Shown here: piece after piece, positions 25,401-37,740 of the stretch
How the letters are laid out: each line of letters starts with the position of its first letter
How positions within the stretch are numbered: position 1 is the stretch's first letter
Source of the DNA: Eleginops maclovinus
Lineage: Eukaryota; Chordata; Actinopteri; Perciformes; Eleginopidae
Reading direction: 5' to 3'
NCBI RefSeq assembly: GCF_036324505.1
Contig: NC_086350.1
Coordinates: forward strand, 24,370,757-24,434,756
DNA: 64,000 nt
The notes under the pieces: model-generated
The model's input: the letters and a program-made list of their open reading frames with translations, nothing else
What the model was told of the DNA's origin: nothing
The model's database searches: none
Made by a program: the position numbers and the translations under genes

Positions 25401-26422
25401 TCAATACTTTGTTATATACCCTTTGTTGGCAATGACAGAGGTCAAAGGTTTTCTGTAAGTCTTCACAAGGTTTTCACACACTGTTGCTGGTATTTTGGCC
25501 CATTCCTCCATGCAGATCTCCTCTAAAGCAGTGATGTTTTGGGGCTGTCGCTGGGCAACACAGACTTTCAACTCCCTCCAAAGATTTTCTATGGGGTTGA
25601 GATCTGGAGACTGGCTAGGCCACTCCAGGACCTTGAAATGCTTCTTACGAAGCCACTCATTCGTTGCCCTGGCGGTGTGTTTGGGATCATTGTCATGCTG
25701 AAAGACCCAGCCACGCTTCATCTTCAGTGCCCTTCCTGATGGAAGGAGGTTTTCACTCAAAATCTCACGATACATGGCTCCATTCATTCTTTCCTTTACA
25801 CGGATCAGTCGTCCTGGTCCCTTTGCAGAAAAACAGCCCCAAAGCATGATGTTTCCAACCCCATGCTTCACAGTAGGTATGGTGTTCTTTGGATGCAACT
25901 CTGCATTCTTTCTCCTCCAAACACAACGAGTTGAGTCTTTACCAAAAAGTTCTATTTTGGTTTCATCTGACCATATGACATTCTCCCAATCCTCTTCTGG
26001 ATCATCCAAATGCCCTCTAGCAAACTTCAGACGGGCCTGGACATGTACTGGCTTAAGCAGGGGGACACGTCTGGAACTGCAGGATTAAGTCCCTGGCGGC
26101 GTAGTGTGTTACTGATGGTAGCCTCTGTTACTTTGGTCCCAGCTCTCTGCAGGTCATTCACTAGGTCCCCCCGTGTGGTTCTGGGATTTTTGCTCACCGT
26201 TCTTGTGATCATGTTGACCCCACGGGGTGAGATCTTGCGTGGAGCCCCAGATCGAGGGAGATTAGCAGTGGTCTTGTATGTCTTCCATTTTCTAATAATT
26301 GCTCCCACAGTTGATTCCTTCACACCAAGCTGCTTACCTATTGCAGATTCAGTTTTCCCAGCCTGGTGCAGGTCTACAATGTTGTCTCTGGTCTCCTTTG
26401 ACAGCTCTTTGGTCTTGGCCAT
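25401..26422 (-). pseudogene. Tc1 transposase, one frameshift
   Basis: The ATG at 26420-26422 starts [20 protein letters not shown], the paired-type helix-turn-helix DNA-binding half, with a second HTH around [10 protein letters not shown]. The frame runs to 26027. A frameshift near 26055-26075 moves the rest to another frame, which continues to the stop at 25401-25403. The second half contains the DDE/D catalytic domain: [12 protein letters not shown], then [13 protein letters not shown] and [14 protein letters not shown], so all three acidic positions of the DD34E type are present. It ends ANKGYITKY, the usual Tc1 C-terminus. The enzyme performs cut-and-paste transposition at TA sites. Apart from the one frameshift the gene looks intact. 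Confidence 0.92.
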
Positions 26423-26589
26423 AGTGGAGTTTGGAGTATGACTGTTTGAGGTTGTGGACAGGTGTCTTTTATACTGATAACGACTTCAAAAAGGTGCCAT
26501 TAATACAGGTAACGAGTGGAGGACAAAGGAGCCTCTTAAAGAAGAAGTTACAGGTCTGTGAGAGCCAGAAATCTTGCTTGTTTGTAGGT

Positions 26590-26787
26590 GACCCAATACT
26601 TATTTTACTGAGGAATTTACCAATTAATTCATTAAAAATCCTACAATGTGATTTCCTGGATTTTTTTTCTCATTCTGTCTCTCATAGTTGAAGTGTACCT
26701 ATGATAAAAAATACAGGCCTCTCTCATCTTTTTAAATGGGAGAACTTGCACAATTGGTGGCTGACTAAATACTTTTTTGCCCCACTG
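26590..26787 (-). repeat. Right inverted repeat of the Tc1 element with IR/DR motifs
   Basis: It mirrors the left end. The outer motif lies at the tip, the inner motif (AATAAGTATTGGGTCA on the minus strand) at about 26590-26606. The two ends diverge between about 26610 and 26640. Confidence 0.8.
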
Positions 26788-27000
26788 TACGTATCGGAAG
26801 TTGTGTGACCAGCCGTGGTTGCTGTTGCTTAATAAACACATCACTATACAAATAAAAGTTATACATTCAGGTTTTTTTAGAGGATTAACGTAGCACCATC
26901 ATACTGGTGTCAATAACAAGCCAAAGTTAATTGTATTGGCTTAATTGAGCAGTATAATGATTTGGTACCCTGAACTATTGTTGTAAACTTGCTGGCTACC

Positions 27001-27063
27001 TAGCTAGCTAGTGCTGTTGTGCCCTCACTAGTTAGTTAGCTAGTCAGCTAGCTAGCTAGCTAA
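27001..27063 (+). repeat. (GCTA)n-rich simple sequence
   Basis: Runs of TAGCTAGC are broken by a 25-bp insert; the second run (GCTAGCTAGCTAGC) is clean. It is self-complementary. Confidence 0.85.
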
Positions 27064-27477
27064 CAATGTTGCCGTCACTTCCGGTGAGGGTACAGCAGCA
27101 TTGTGTGATTTGACACAAGGCTTCACGGTCAACATTCACAAAGTGCACAAATATTTACATTGCCAGCCTGAAAAAGGCAGATCTCAGTATTTTTGGTTTG
27201 CTAAACTGCTAAGCTAGTGATATCTTCTACTGAGGAAATAGTCTCAATATGTAAATAGGATACACGCACAACCAAAAGTAAAAAGTAACATAAGTGGAAA
27301 AAATGGGTTATATATCAGTTACTTTGCACACAAGGCTGAAGACATTTTTATACCAAATAACTATTAATATCCTAAACTGCACTGTAACATATTACAGAAC
27401 TTCTCATTCAATGCTTGTTTTGATTTGTATTCTCTTGATTTTTTTAATGAGTGTTTTTGAAAATGTCACTTTATAAT

Positions 27478-27605
27478 ATCCATCCATCTTCTCCCGCTTT
27501 TCCGTCAGGGTCGCGGAGGTAACAGCTCCAGCAGAGAGCCCCAAACTTTCCTTTCCCTGGCCACATCAACCAGCTCTGACTGGGGGATTCCAAGGCGCTC
27601 CCTGC
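27478..27605 (-). mobile_element. Severely 5'-truncated Rex3 3' end, opposite orientation
   Basis: The minus strand of this segment repeats the last about 125 bp of the neighbouring Rex3 element almost base for base, through TACCTCCGCGACCCTGACGG and the GATGGATGG tail. Similarity is lost near 27605. It is a second, dead-on-arrival Rex3 insertion about 500 bp from the first. Together they form an inverted repeat able to fold back. Confidence 0.88.
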
Positions 27606-28179
27606 CCTGCCCATCTGGAAACGAATGACCAAAATAGATGAGTGTCCCCACCCCCATGATGGTAGTGATGTCAATGTCCCTCCAGATTAACTGTTCTGAT
27701 GTTTGCTGCCAGTCTTAAATATGCCTGTGTCTTTCATCTCCAACAGATGATGCACCGGTGTTTTATCCAATAATGTCCCCCACTGTCCAGCCTTTCTTTA
27801 ACACACACATCCTCATTTGACCCTTTTCTGTCACCGAAACAAGACATCCATGTAACTCTATTTGCAAAAACAGGATGACCCCAAAGTTAGACATCTCTTT
27901 TTATCGACCCATAACCGAAATTACTAAAATAGAACTAACAAACATGATAGAGTTCCATTTCAATTCAATAACGATTAAAAAGCTCATCCATAGATTTGCT
28001 AGTTAGCAGTAAACACAAAGTAGCCTACAGCAAGGGCTGATGGGAATATACTTAGACCTGCACATAGATGTTCAAAAAAACTGTATTGAACAAATAAAAG
28101 GTAACTGGATGATGGCGCATCAGCGAGCGTCTGGTGGCCGGGCTTGCCAAGGAGCCCGGCCGGGCACAGCCCGAAAAAG

Positions 28180-29050
28180 CAACGTGGGCAACACCTCCGC
28201 TTCCCCGTCCCGCGGGCCCACCACCTACGGGAAACAGCGATGGGGTCGGATGCGCTGCCAGAAGGGTGGCAGTGAAAGCAGAGGGTCTCGACGGACCAGA
28301 CTCAGGCGACAGAAGCTGGCTTTGGAGACGTGGAATGTCACCTCTCTGGGGGGGAAGGAGTCGGAGCTTGTGCGGGAAGTGGAGCGTTACCAGTTGGATC
28401 TGGTGGGGCTCACCTCTACGCACAGCGTCGGCTCTGGAACCTTACTTCTGGATAGGGGTTGGAGTCTATTCTTCTCCGGAGTTGCCCAAGGTGTGAGGCG
28501 ACGAGCGGGTGTGGGGATACTCACAAGCCCCCGGTTGAGTGCCGCTTTGTTGGAGTTTACCCCAGTGGACGAGAGGGTCGCCTCCCTACGCCTGCGGGTC
28601 ATGGGGGGGGAAAACTCTGACTGTTGTGTGTGCTTATGCACCAAACAGCAGTCCAGAGTATTCGGCCTTCTTGGAGACCCTGAAAGAAGTCCTGTATGGG
28701 GCTCCTGAAGGGGACTCCTGAGTCTTGCTGGGAGACTTCAACGCACAAGTGGGCAATGATGGAGACACTTGGAGGGGCGTGATTGGGAGGAACGGCCCCC
28801 CTGATCTGAACCGGAGTGGTGGTTTGTTACTGGACTTCTGTGCTAGTCATGGATTGGCCATAACAAACACCATGTTCGAACATAAGGATGCTCATAAGTG
28901 TACGTGGTACCAGAGCACCCTAGGCAGAAGGTCCATGATCGATTTTGTTATCGTATCATCGGACCTGAGGCCGCATGTTTTGGACACTGGGGTGAAGAGA
29001 GGGGTGGAGTTGTCAACTGATCACCATCTGGTGGTAAGTTGGGTCGAGTG
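28180..29050 (+). pseudogene. Rex3 ORF, apurinic-type (EEP) endonuclease region
   Basis: The domain starts at LALETWNVTSL (about 28315) and shows the EEP blocks [29 protein letters not shown] (catalytic Asp and Asn near 28730) and [10 protein letters not shown] (catalytic His near 29015). The frame slips at a run of eight G at 28603-28610, and a TGA at 28719-28721 interrupts the block just before LLGDFN. In active elements this enzyme nicks the target DNA to prime reverse transcription. The preceding 130 bases are GC-rich and may be the element's 5' UTR or N-terminus. Confidence 0.88.
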
Positions 29051-31197
29051 GCAGGGGAAGCCTCTGGACCGTCCTGGTAAGCCCAAACACGTAGTGCGGG
29101 TGAACTGGGAACGTCTGAAGGAGTCCCAAGTCCAGGAGGCCTTCAACTCACACCTCCGGCGGAGCTTTTCAGGCATCCCTGTGGAGGCTGGGGACATTGA
29201 ACCAGAGTGGGCGGTGTTCAAAGCCTCCATTGCCGAAGCTGCGGCGGGGAGCTGTGGTCTCAAGGTCTTAGGTGCCTCAAGGGGCGGTAACCCTCGAACC
29301 TCCTGGTGGACACCGGTGGTCAGGGAAGCCGTCCAACTGAAGAAGGAGGCCTTCCGGGATATGTTATCCCTGGGTACTCCTGACGCAGTTGCAAGGTATC
29401 GACGAGCCAGAAGGGTAGCAGCCGTGGCCGAGGCAAAGCAGCGGGTGTGGGAGAAGTTCGGAGAAGCCATTGAGAAGGACTTTCGGTCGGCACCAAAGTT
29501 GTTCTGGAAAACTGTCCGACACCTCAGTAGGGGGAAGCAGGGAACCATCCAAGCTGTGTACAGTAAGGATGGGATGCTGTTGACCTCAACTGATAGTGTG
29601 TTAGGGCAGTGGAAGGAACACTTTGAGGAACTCCTGAATCCGACAACTCCGCCCTCTATGCTAGAGGTGGAGCTGGAGTATGAAGGGGGATCAACTCCAA
29701 TCTCACGGGGGGAAGTCACTGAGGTAGTTAAACAGCTCCACAGTGGCAAAGGCCCGGGGTGGATGAGATCCGCCCAGAAATGCTGAAGGCTCTGGGTGTT
29801 GAGGGACTGTCATGGTTGACACGTCTCATCAACATTGCGTGGAAGTCGGAAACAGTACCGAAGGAGTGGCAGACCGGGGTGGTGGTCCCGCTTTTTAAAA
29901 AGGGGGATCAGAGGGTGTGTGCCAATTACAGAGGCATTACATTACTCAGCCTCCTCTGGAAATTTTACTCTAAGGTGCTGGAAAGGAGGGTCCGGCCGAT
30001 TGTCGAACCTCAGATTGAAGAGGAACAATGCGGTTTTCGTCCTGGTCGTGGAACGACGGACCAGCTTTTCATCCTCGCAAGGATCCTGGAGGGGGCCTGG
30101 GAGTACGCTCATCCGGTCTACATGTGCTTTGTGGATTTGGAGAGGCGTATGACCGGGTTCCCAGGGAGATACTGTGGGAGGTGCTGCGGGAGTATGGGGT
30201 GAGGGGGTCTCTACTCAGGGCCATCCAATCTCTGTACTCTCAAAGCGAGAGCTGTGTTCGGGTCCTCGGCAGCACGTCGGACCGATTTCCAGTGAGGGTT
30301 GGCCTCCGCCAGGGCTGCGCTTTGTCACCAATCCTGTTTGTGATATTCATGGACAGGATTCCGAGGCATAGTCGTGGGGGAGGGGGTCTGCAGTTCGGTG
30401 GGCTAAGGATTGCACCACTGCTTTTTGCAGATGATGTGGTCCTAATGCCTTCATCGGTCTGTGACCTTCAGCACTCACTGGATCGGTTTGCGGCCGAGTG
30501 TGAAGCGGCTGGGATGAGGATCAGCACCTCCAAATCTGAGGCCATGGTTCTCAGCAGGAAACCGATGGACTGTTCACTCCAGGTAGGGAATGAAGCCTTA
30601 TCCCAAGTGAAGGAGTTCAACTACCCTGATTCTTGTTCTCAAGTGAGGGAACAATGGAGCGTGAGATGGCCCGGAGAATCGGAGCAGCGGGGGCGGTACT
30701 GCAGTCGCTTTACCGCACCGTCGTGACGAAAAGAGAGCTGAGCCAGAAGGCAAAGCTCTCTGTCCATCCGTGCCATCTTCGTTCATACCCTCACCTATGG
30801 TCATGAAGGATGGGTCATGACCGAAAGAACGACATCGCGGATACAAGCGGCCGAAAGGGGATTTCTCCACAGGGTGGCTGGCCTTAGGGATAAGGTGAGA
30901 AGTTCAGTCATCTGGGAGGGACTCGGAGTAGAACCGCTGCTCCTTCGCGTTGAAAGGAGCCAGTTGAGGTGGTTCGGGCACCTAGTGAGGATGCCACCTG
31001 GGCGCCTCCCTAGGGAGGTGTTCCAGGCACGTCCAGCTGGGAAGAGACCGAGGGGTAGACCTAGGACCAGGTGGAGGGATTATATCTCTTCGCTGGCCTG
31101 GGAGCGTCTTGAAATCCCCCAGTCAGAGCTGGTTGATGTGGCCAGGGAAAGGAAAGTTTGGGGCTCTCTGCTGGAGCTGTTACCTCCGCGACCCTGA
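29051..31197 (+). pseudogene. Rex3 ORF, linker, reverse transcriptase and C-terminal region
   Basis: The linker ([14 protein letters not shown] onward to about 29740) is followed by RT blocks. These are VVPLFKKGDQRVCANYRGIT, QCGFRPGRGTTDQLF, RVGLRQGCALSPILF and the catalytic FADDVVL (about 30424-30444). The C-terminal part FGHLVRMPPGRLPREVF and RPRGRPRTRWRDYI ends at a TGA near 31197. Frame changes occur near 29755, 30145, 30615-30645 and 30770. I read the coding blocks separately and make no claim of a functional protein. The enzyme type copies element RNA into DNA at the nicked target. Confidence 0.9.
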
Positions 31198-31244
31198 CGG
31201 AAAAGCGGGAGAAGATGGATGGATGGATGGATGGATGATGGCGC

Positions 31245-33222
31245 TTTTTAAAACATTATTTAACATACAGGACATTTATTAAATTCAGTCATTGAGACCA
31301 AATGTCATAATTCATCCTAAGCGGTCCATGAACAACATTCTGTGGCAGTCCATCCCATAGTTGAGATATTTCTGACACTACATATTTCACCATCAGTTGC
31401 TAAAACCGTATTTAACTATGTTATTCAGCGTTAATATAATACTAAGACACCACTTCATATTTTGTATTTCACACGCATTTTATATATTTACTGTTGTTGT
31501 TTTATTGTGCTAATGTCTATAAAAAATTACACTTATACTTTAACCTTTTATTTTTTATTGCACATTTTCCCTCCTTTTACTTAAAATGTTATGATTGAAA
31601 TATTTCTGTTTGATTTCATTGTGATTATGAGTTTAGTCTTGACAAAAGTCACTTTCCGACTAACTCTCGGAAAATGCATTTGCTGCTATGGTAAAAAAAA
31701 ATGATGAGGCATTATTAAGGCCACATAATGATTATCATTATTGCCGGGGTTTAGGGTTGTAGCATAAACATGGCAGTTTCAATCATCTATGGTCGTAAAA
31801 TTTTAATTACACATGTTAATTTCCTTCAAAACTCAAAATCTAAACATGAAAGATCAATTTTGAAACCATTAAAGGCATCTCCCCTCCTGCTCCTTCAGTC
31901 ATATAAATCTAATATAACTACATATCCAACATATTTTACCTAGATTGCTAGGACTCAGAACATATGTTCTCTGTTTGGCTCTGGAGTGTTCTTGTTTACG
32001 TCCGTGTTCTCCCTGTCCCTGACATCACCAACACCACTCTGTCTGTCTGTCTGGCTGCGCTGCGCTGCCTTCGTAAAATATTTATCATCTCTCCGCCCTT
32101 CCCGCTGGCGTTTGCCTTAATTGACTGGCAGACGAGGGCAGGGACCGAGCCGGAGAGATGATTGAAGTGACGGAATAAAAAAAAAAGATGTAGAGAGGAG
32201 AAAACAACAGAACCGGCTCATCAGGTTCATAAACATCGAGGCCCGACTCCTTCCCTCTGCCACTATAAATCACTGTGTCACAGTCATTCCTCTTGTTTAT
32301 CATCTGTTCTCTCACGACTACCTCTCGCTTGTTTTGATCTCACACCATCCATGTCTGCTTTCAGGGATTGAATATGACAGGGCAAAGGTTTTTATTTAAA
32401 GCTGCTCTATGTTAAAGATTGACAGGTTTGTATCAGCATGTGTAAAACTGTTGCTCTAATGTCAAAGCACAATTTCCTTTGTTTAACCAAATACGTTGTT
32501 GCTGTTTAATCATGGGAAGACAAATCAAAGCTTAAAGGAATTGTTCAACAATATAAGAATTCACCTTATTTACTTAATTTTTGTTTGGAAGATGAGAAAA
32601 GATACCACTCTCAAAATGCATTCTCAAAACAGATTTTTTATTCATTTCAAACTGTCAATAGGACTCTGAGTTGTTTTCCATGCAGTGAGTTATGGTATTA
32701 TCATTGTTTCTGTGCCAAAAAACAATTGTATTCAACATTTTTTTCAACAGTATTGTAACCTGTAACCAGCAGCAATTTAAATTGTCAGTGCTCTGTGTCT
32801 GCTGTATTTTGGTCCCCAGACGCTGTCTCCAGGGAAATGTAAAACATATTCTGACTTTGTGTTGGCATGAGGCATCCCAGACACAGAGAACAGTCCGTCT
32901 GTGTTCTGTGTTGGAACAAAATATTTTAAATCCAGTTTTAGGGAGTTGAAATCGTGCGCTTCCTACCTTCCCATAAAGTGCGGCTTGCTTTTTCATGACT
33001 GGAAAAGCTTGTTATTTTATTGCTCTCTCCACCTCCCTGAGTGAAATGCTGTGTTGACAATTGTTTTGATTCGAAATGTTATGAAAAGTGCCCCTAGCAT
33101 TTGAGAAATAAAGTCACAAGTTGGTCACAAATGAATTGAGTACACACCGTTCCCTGTGATAGTTAAAAGACAAAATGAAATTATGTTTAATGACAAAAAC
33201 ACTTTAACTACCTCTAACAAAC
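31245..33222. other. Non-coding, nothing recognised
   Basis: A moderately GC-richer patch lies at about 31960-32260; it has no exon signature. Confidence 0.45.
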
Positions 33223-33262
33223 CAGCTGATCTTTGGCACTTCTCTGTGCCAAAGATCAGCTG
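33223..33262. repeat. Perfect 17-bp inverted repeat with 6-base loop
   Basis: CAGCTGATCTTTGGCAC (33223-33239), loop TTCTCT, then the exact complement GTGCCAAAGATCAGCTG (33246-33262). Neither arm belongs to an element recognised here. Confidence 0.9.
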
Positions 33263-34486
33263 TGTTGGAGCCATGGGTGTTAGAGCCATGTTACCACTGC
33301 TCTTTAAACACTCTCTTCTTGTGGTATTGTTATCACTTCCCTCAGAGTGCAGTGATAACTTAATAGATTTGTGTGTGTATGACATTTGTATGATTCAGCA
33401 TGCTAACTACACACTGCTGCTATTTATAGTCCTAAAAAGACTATTCAGACAGAAGTGGTGTAAGGTTTTAATTGTAAATATAAAATGTGGCTGATTAGCT
33501 ACTGAAACTTGGTTAAAATACTAGGTTTGCCTCGATAAGGGTACACGTTAGGGGCTAACAGGAAAATCCTACTTTAACATTATTGATTCGAAGTATAATA
33601 AGATAACATAATGTATTAGTCATGTTGTTGCGTTTGTGCTAGCATCTGATCGACTAGCTTCTGTATCTCACTGCAATCTCTCATTTAGCATCAGTCTAAC
33701 AAGTTTGAACTGTTGATGTGAGCACAGAAAAAACTGCAGCTCCCTTGAATAAAACTTGCATGGCGGCAAAGGTAGTGTTTCAATTCAAATGGGATGTATA
33801 AGTGTGTGGAGAACCTCTTCAGTACAACCTCAAAATCTGCCACTCACATCAACAGTGTAAACCCTGTAGTAAAATACTGTTCATTATATCTTCTGTCTTA
33901 TTTCTGTCTCAGAAAAAGAGTTGTACACATTATACTTTCCATATTCTATCTATGGACATGTTGCTACAGTGTTTAAAAGTGTAAATGAGTTGTTATTTAT
34001 TGGTATGCTAGCAATAGCCAAAGAAGCCAAACTAGCTAAGTCATTTCCAGCTCTGATTTCCGTGAGTCAGTCACATCACTTTTCTCTGGCTTGTCCATAC
34101 AATGTAACCAGCACTGTGTTCACATTTGTTTTACTTTCTAGTTGTAACCTCTGCTGTCAAAAGGCTTTCTTTGCTCCTCTCTGTCCTGCTGTTGTTACAG
34201 ACATGTCTGAACTTGCCGCAACCCCTCCACTCATCCAGGGACTTGCTTCTTTTGTGGAAATGTGAAGTCTAGGGCTTATGGGAAATGATGTTCCTTAAAG
34301 ATTGCTATATATATTAAATAATTATTTAGCAGCATTCTCCAAAAATCTACTGTTCCTTACAGCTAGCCACATGACATTCTGTTGAGATTATTTGTATTTA
34401 TTGGCATTGTTGAATGTGTCAAAGAGGGTTTTCAATAGAGGTTCCTTGTGTCTGGAACAGAACTGAGAATGATAATTTTACTTCAG

Positions 34487-34615
34487 AAGAAGAAGGAACC
34501 CTTAATTGCCCCACGGAGGGGAAATTTACACTCTGCATTTGACCCATCCTAGTGTTAGGAGCAGTGGGCTGCCAAATGTACGGCGCCCGGGGAGCATTGT
34601 ACAGTAGCAGCTATC
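34487..34615 (+). repeat. Dispersed fish repeat fragment, class uncertain
   Basis: CCCCACGGAGGGGAAATT, then TGCATTTGACCCATCC, AGGAGCAGTGGGCTGCC and CGGCGCCCGGGGA resemble a dispersed repeat I remember from many fish genomes. It may be the 3' part of a LINE. Ends are not defined. Confidence 0.5.
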
Positions 34616-37298
34616 CATTAGGAAAGTTAAACAATCAGTCATCAATAACAAAAGAAATAGGCACATTACCTTTTGGACGTGTTTCTGTCCCTCAGCTCAG
34701 CTCCATCAACATGTTTCCTGACTTGCATGCTGCAAAAAATAATTACTTAAATGTAACTTACCAAACCATTACTAATCCAACATATTTTCAATCAAATGTT
34801 ACTGAACTCTTATTGGTGCTCAAAAATAACACAAAGCTTGATTTTTATGGTGTTTGAAACCACGTCTTAATGGTGATGTTTGAATACCAGCCTGATTAAA
34901 TCATGTGTGGTAATCAAAAATGTTAAATGCTTTCCAACCGTCTTTCTTCTGCTGGTCACTTACATGCCTGCTAATGCATTTTGACTTGCTCATTACTGTT
35001 GTCACCACATTGAGATATTCTAAGTAAAATGTCTGATTATAATCCCCCCTTGCTATCCTCATGAGTCCGTGTCTTAATGCAGCTTGACATAGCGGAACAG
35101 AAGCTCTGGCCCTACAAGCTGTTTCTGCTTCATTATTTATGAGCTGAGCCTCTCAGTTGACAGTGTTGGTAGATTTTATAGAGGATGTGGATTGAGACAC
35201 AATGTGCCCTGTAGTAAGAAGCCTGTCTAAATAAATAATATCACAGACAAGCTCAATAAATCATGGGCTTTTTACTCAGGGGTCAGTGCTCTATGTAAGC
35301 TATGATAAAAGGTTAATGAGAGAGGGCTCTAATAGGTCATGGTCACTGCACAATGCTGCTGTAACGTGATTGTGCTGAAAACCTTTTGTTTGGATAATGT
35401 GTTTGCTATGTCACTTGGTCAGTCAGACTTTAGTTCAATGTGAAATATGCAACAACTAGTCTAGGAAATATAGTAAAGACATTTGTTGAACCAAGGAAAT
35501 TCCAACTAATGCCACCAGCAGTTTGACATTTTGGTTCAGAGTGAAATGTCTTGTCAACTTGGCTAGATTGACATGACATTTGGAACGGGTATCTATGTTC
35601 TCTAGCATGAATTGTAATATTTTGTTCTACAGAATATTTGTAGTACTACGGTTTAAACACAAAATACCTACATGACGAATGACATTCCAACTATTGTCAG
35701 CTGTACTTTGGAAAAAATGCCATTTAGCAAATGTTAGCATGCTAATGTAGTCATTGTCATTTTAGCTCACCCTCCACTGCTATCACATCCTCACAAAGCT
35801 GCTACTTTTTGGTTCTTAGGTTATAGTGTCCAAAGTCATTCTCCGTTTACTAAATAGTTCAATATATTTACTGTCCACCATTTAAACGGCAATGGAATTC
35901 TAAATGTGAGACTTGCACTTTATGGTTACCTAATTCCCACAATATAACTACAACTGTGTGTCTAAGACATCAATTAACTATTTCTGTTATATTTTTAGTA
36001 TATTGTCAGTCCTGGTCTGTCATAGGGTGGATTTAATGCTTTACAGAGGAAAGAGGATTTTTTTGTCCTTGTATTAAGGTTGTCGCTTTACAATTAGTTG
36101 ACCAACAGGATGGTATTCCAAATGATGGGTGTAATTCTTTAAAACAACATCATTTAACCATTTTATCATAAAATAATTTGGATGATGCCTGCATTGACTT
36201 GTAATATAGAGAATTGTGTCTCTTTTAGCCTGACTTTGCGGCTTCAACAACTGGTTTTGCACTAAGTATAACCAGGTCATACGATCTATGTTTACCATAA
36301 GGGTTTAGGCACTAAGATGATTTTGGTAAAACAGGATCATAATTTATGTAGATACGTTTTTTGGGGGTTTCCCTCTAATGTCCCTGGTCTGCTGTAGATC
36401 AGCTTTTTGTGAAATTTCTGAAAGACAGAAAGCCTTTCTTGTAGATAAAGTAGCTAACCACAATGCTACTAATGCTAGTTACAAGGTAGCTTGGAAGCTA
36501 GCTAGAAGCTCAGAGGACTGTTGATGTTTACACCATGAACACAGGAGCTTTGGAACGCTTGGAAGAGGATGTTTTGAGGGTGTGGGAGTGGTGGGGTTGA
36601 GTAGGTGCCAGTGTTGCCTTAGAACTTGGGCCAGGTGAGTGGACAACTAGACCTGGTTCAGCAGCCCCTAGAGACGAGCTAGTAATGTTAGCTAGCTTGC
36701 TATGTCTTATAGTATTGCACTTGCTTGATGTTCGGCTGTGTGAGCAAAGTTGTCAACCTGACAGTTTTTGTCATAAGTAATTTAATCCTTCCAAATTCTT
36801 GTTTTAAACAATCCAAATGTCACTGGAGTATAATATAATAGCACTCTGTAGGGGCGCTATATTGCAGAAAAAAATAATCTTACATTATGTTGCTCTAAAA
36901 TAAGATTACCTTATGTAGGACACAGCAGAAATGTTAGGTTTGGTTTCACAATGGCTGATGGTTGCTGGTCAAAAAGCCAGAACATTAACAGACCAAAGGA
37001 TTCCTTCTTCCTAATGGGAGGTTTAAATTAAATATATAACATGACAACAGATGGACAGGATGTATTCTCTGATGAAGGCCTGTGAACCTAAAAGTCAAGT
37101 GAAACACTGCATACATCTGTCCTGTCTTAAATACATTTACATTAAAATATAATAGCTCTCAGTTTGGAATTACTGATGCTTCCATTTGATGCTAAAATTT
37201 AGCTGGGTGGAGCAGTGGTCACCCTGCATTAAATATCCAACAAAAAAAGTTAATCTGTCACCAGCTGTTTGACCGATGACTGTCCCTGAGAGTTGGAA

Positions 37299-37299
<1 letters not shown>
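34616..37299. other. Non-coding 2.7 kb, nothing recognised
   Basis: AT-rich with scattered GCTAGC motifs; no coding or repeat boundaries were identified. Confidence 0.45.

Positions 37300-37391
<92 letters not shown>
37300..37391 (+). repeat. (CA)n microsatellite
   Basis: About 46 uninterrupted CA units. Confidence 0.98.
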
Positions 37392-37393
<2 letters not shown>

Positions 37394-37604
37394 GGTCCCT
37401 TCATCTGTCACAACATGAAGTAATATGTTAGCGTAATGAGTACAAACAAAGTGCTAAAAAACTAACCTAACTAGAATGTTCCATGTCTTTTAAGAGTTTT
37501 TAATTTATCCCAATGATGAAATGCTGCTATTTTTATTCAATAATGTCAATGATGTCAGATGTGTGTAGGAGTCGGAGGACAAACAAAGCCATGTGACACC
37601 ACAT

Positions 37605-37740
<136 letters not shown>

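Larger units (their letters stand above)
25186..26787 (-). mobile_element. Tc1/mariner-superfamily transposon (Tc1 group), about 1.6 kb
   Basis: The ends are CAGTGGGGCAAAAAAGTATT at 25186 and its inverted match ending at 26787. Both are flanked by TA (25184-25185 and 26788-26789), the standard Tc1 target. The terminal inverted repeats run about 165 bp with few mismatches, then share a further inner motif. One transposase gene lies between them on the minus strand. The near-identity of the ends and the single coding lesion suggest a fairly recent insertion. Confidence 0.94.
28119..31231 (+). mobile_element. Rex3 (RTE-clade) non-LTR retrotransposon, near full length
   Basis: A 3.1-kb element carries an endonuclease-reverse transcriptase reading frame and ends in GATG repeats (31213-31235), the usual Rex3/RTE 3' end. 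The 13 bases TGGATGATGGCGC occur at 28106-28118 and again at 31232-31244, a likely target-site duplication, although part of the 3' copy could belong to the GATG tail. Two sites (29867-29886 exactly, 30310-30329 with mismatches) match the conserved RT positions that I remember being used to amplify Rex3 from many fishes. Most Rex3 copies are 5'-truncated, so a copy carrying the whole endonuclease domain is less common. At least five frame disruptions make it inactive. Confidence 0.9.

Noticed and set aside
25495..26441. Plus-strand frames across the Tc1 element (up to 143 codons)
   Set aside because: Antisense shadows of the transposase gene.
27478..28118. Inverted Rex3 end as a twin-priming product of the main insertion
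   Set aside because: Twin priming inverts the 5' part of the new copy, while the inverted piece here is the extreme 3' end including the GATG tail.
29021..29749. 242-codon minus-strand frame inside Rex3
   Set aside because: Shadow of the Rex3 linker/RT coding strand; no domain of its own.
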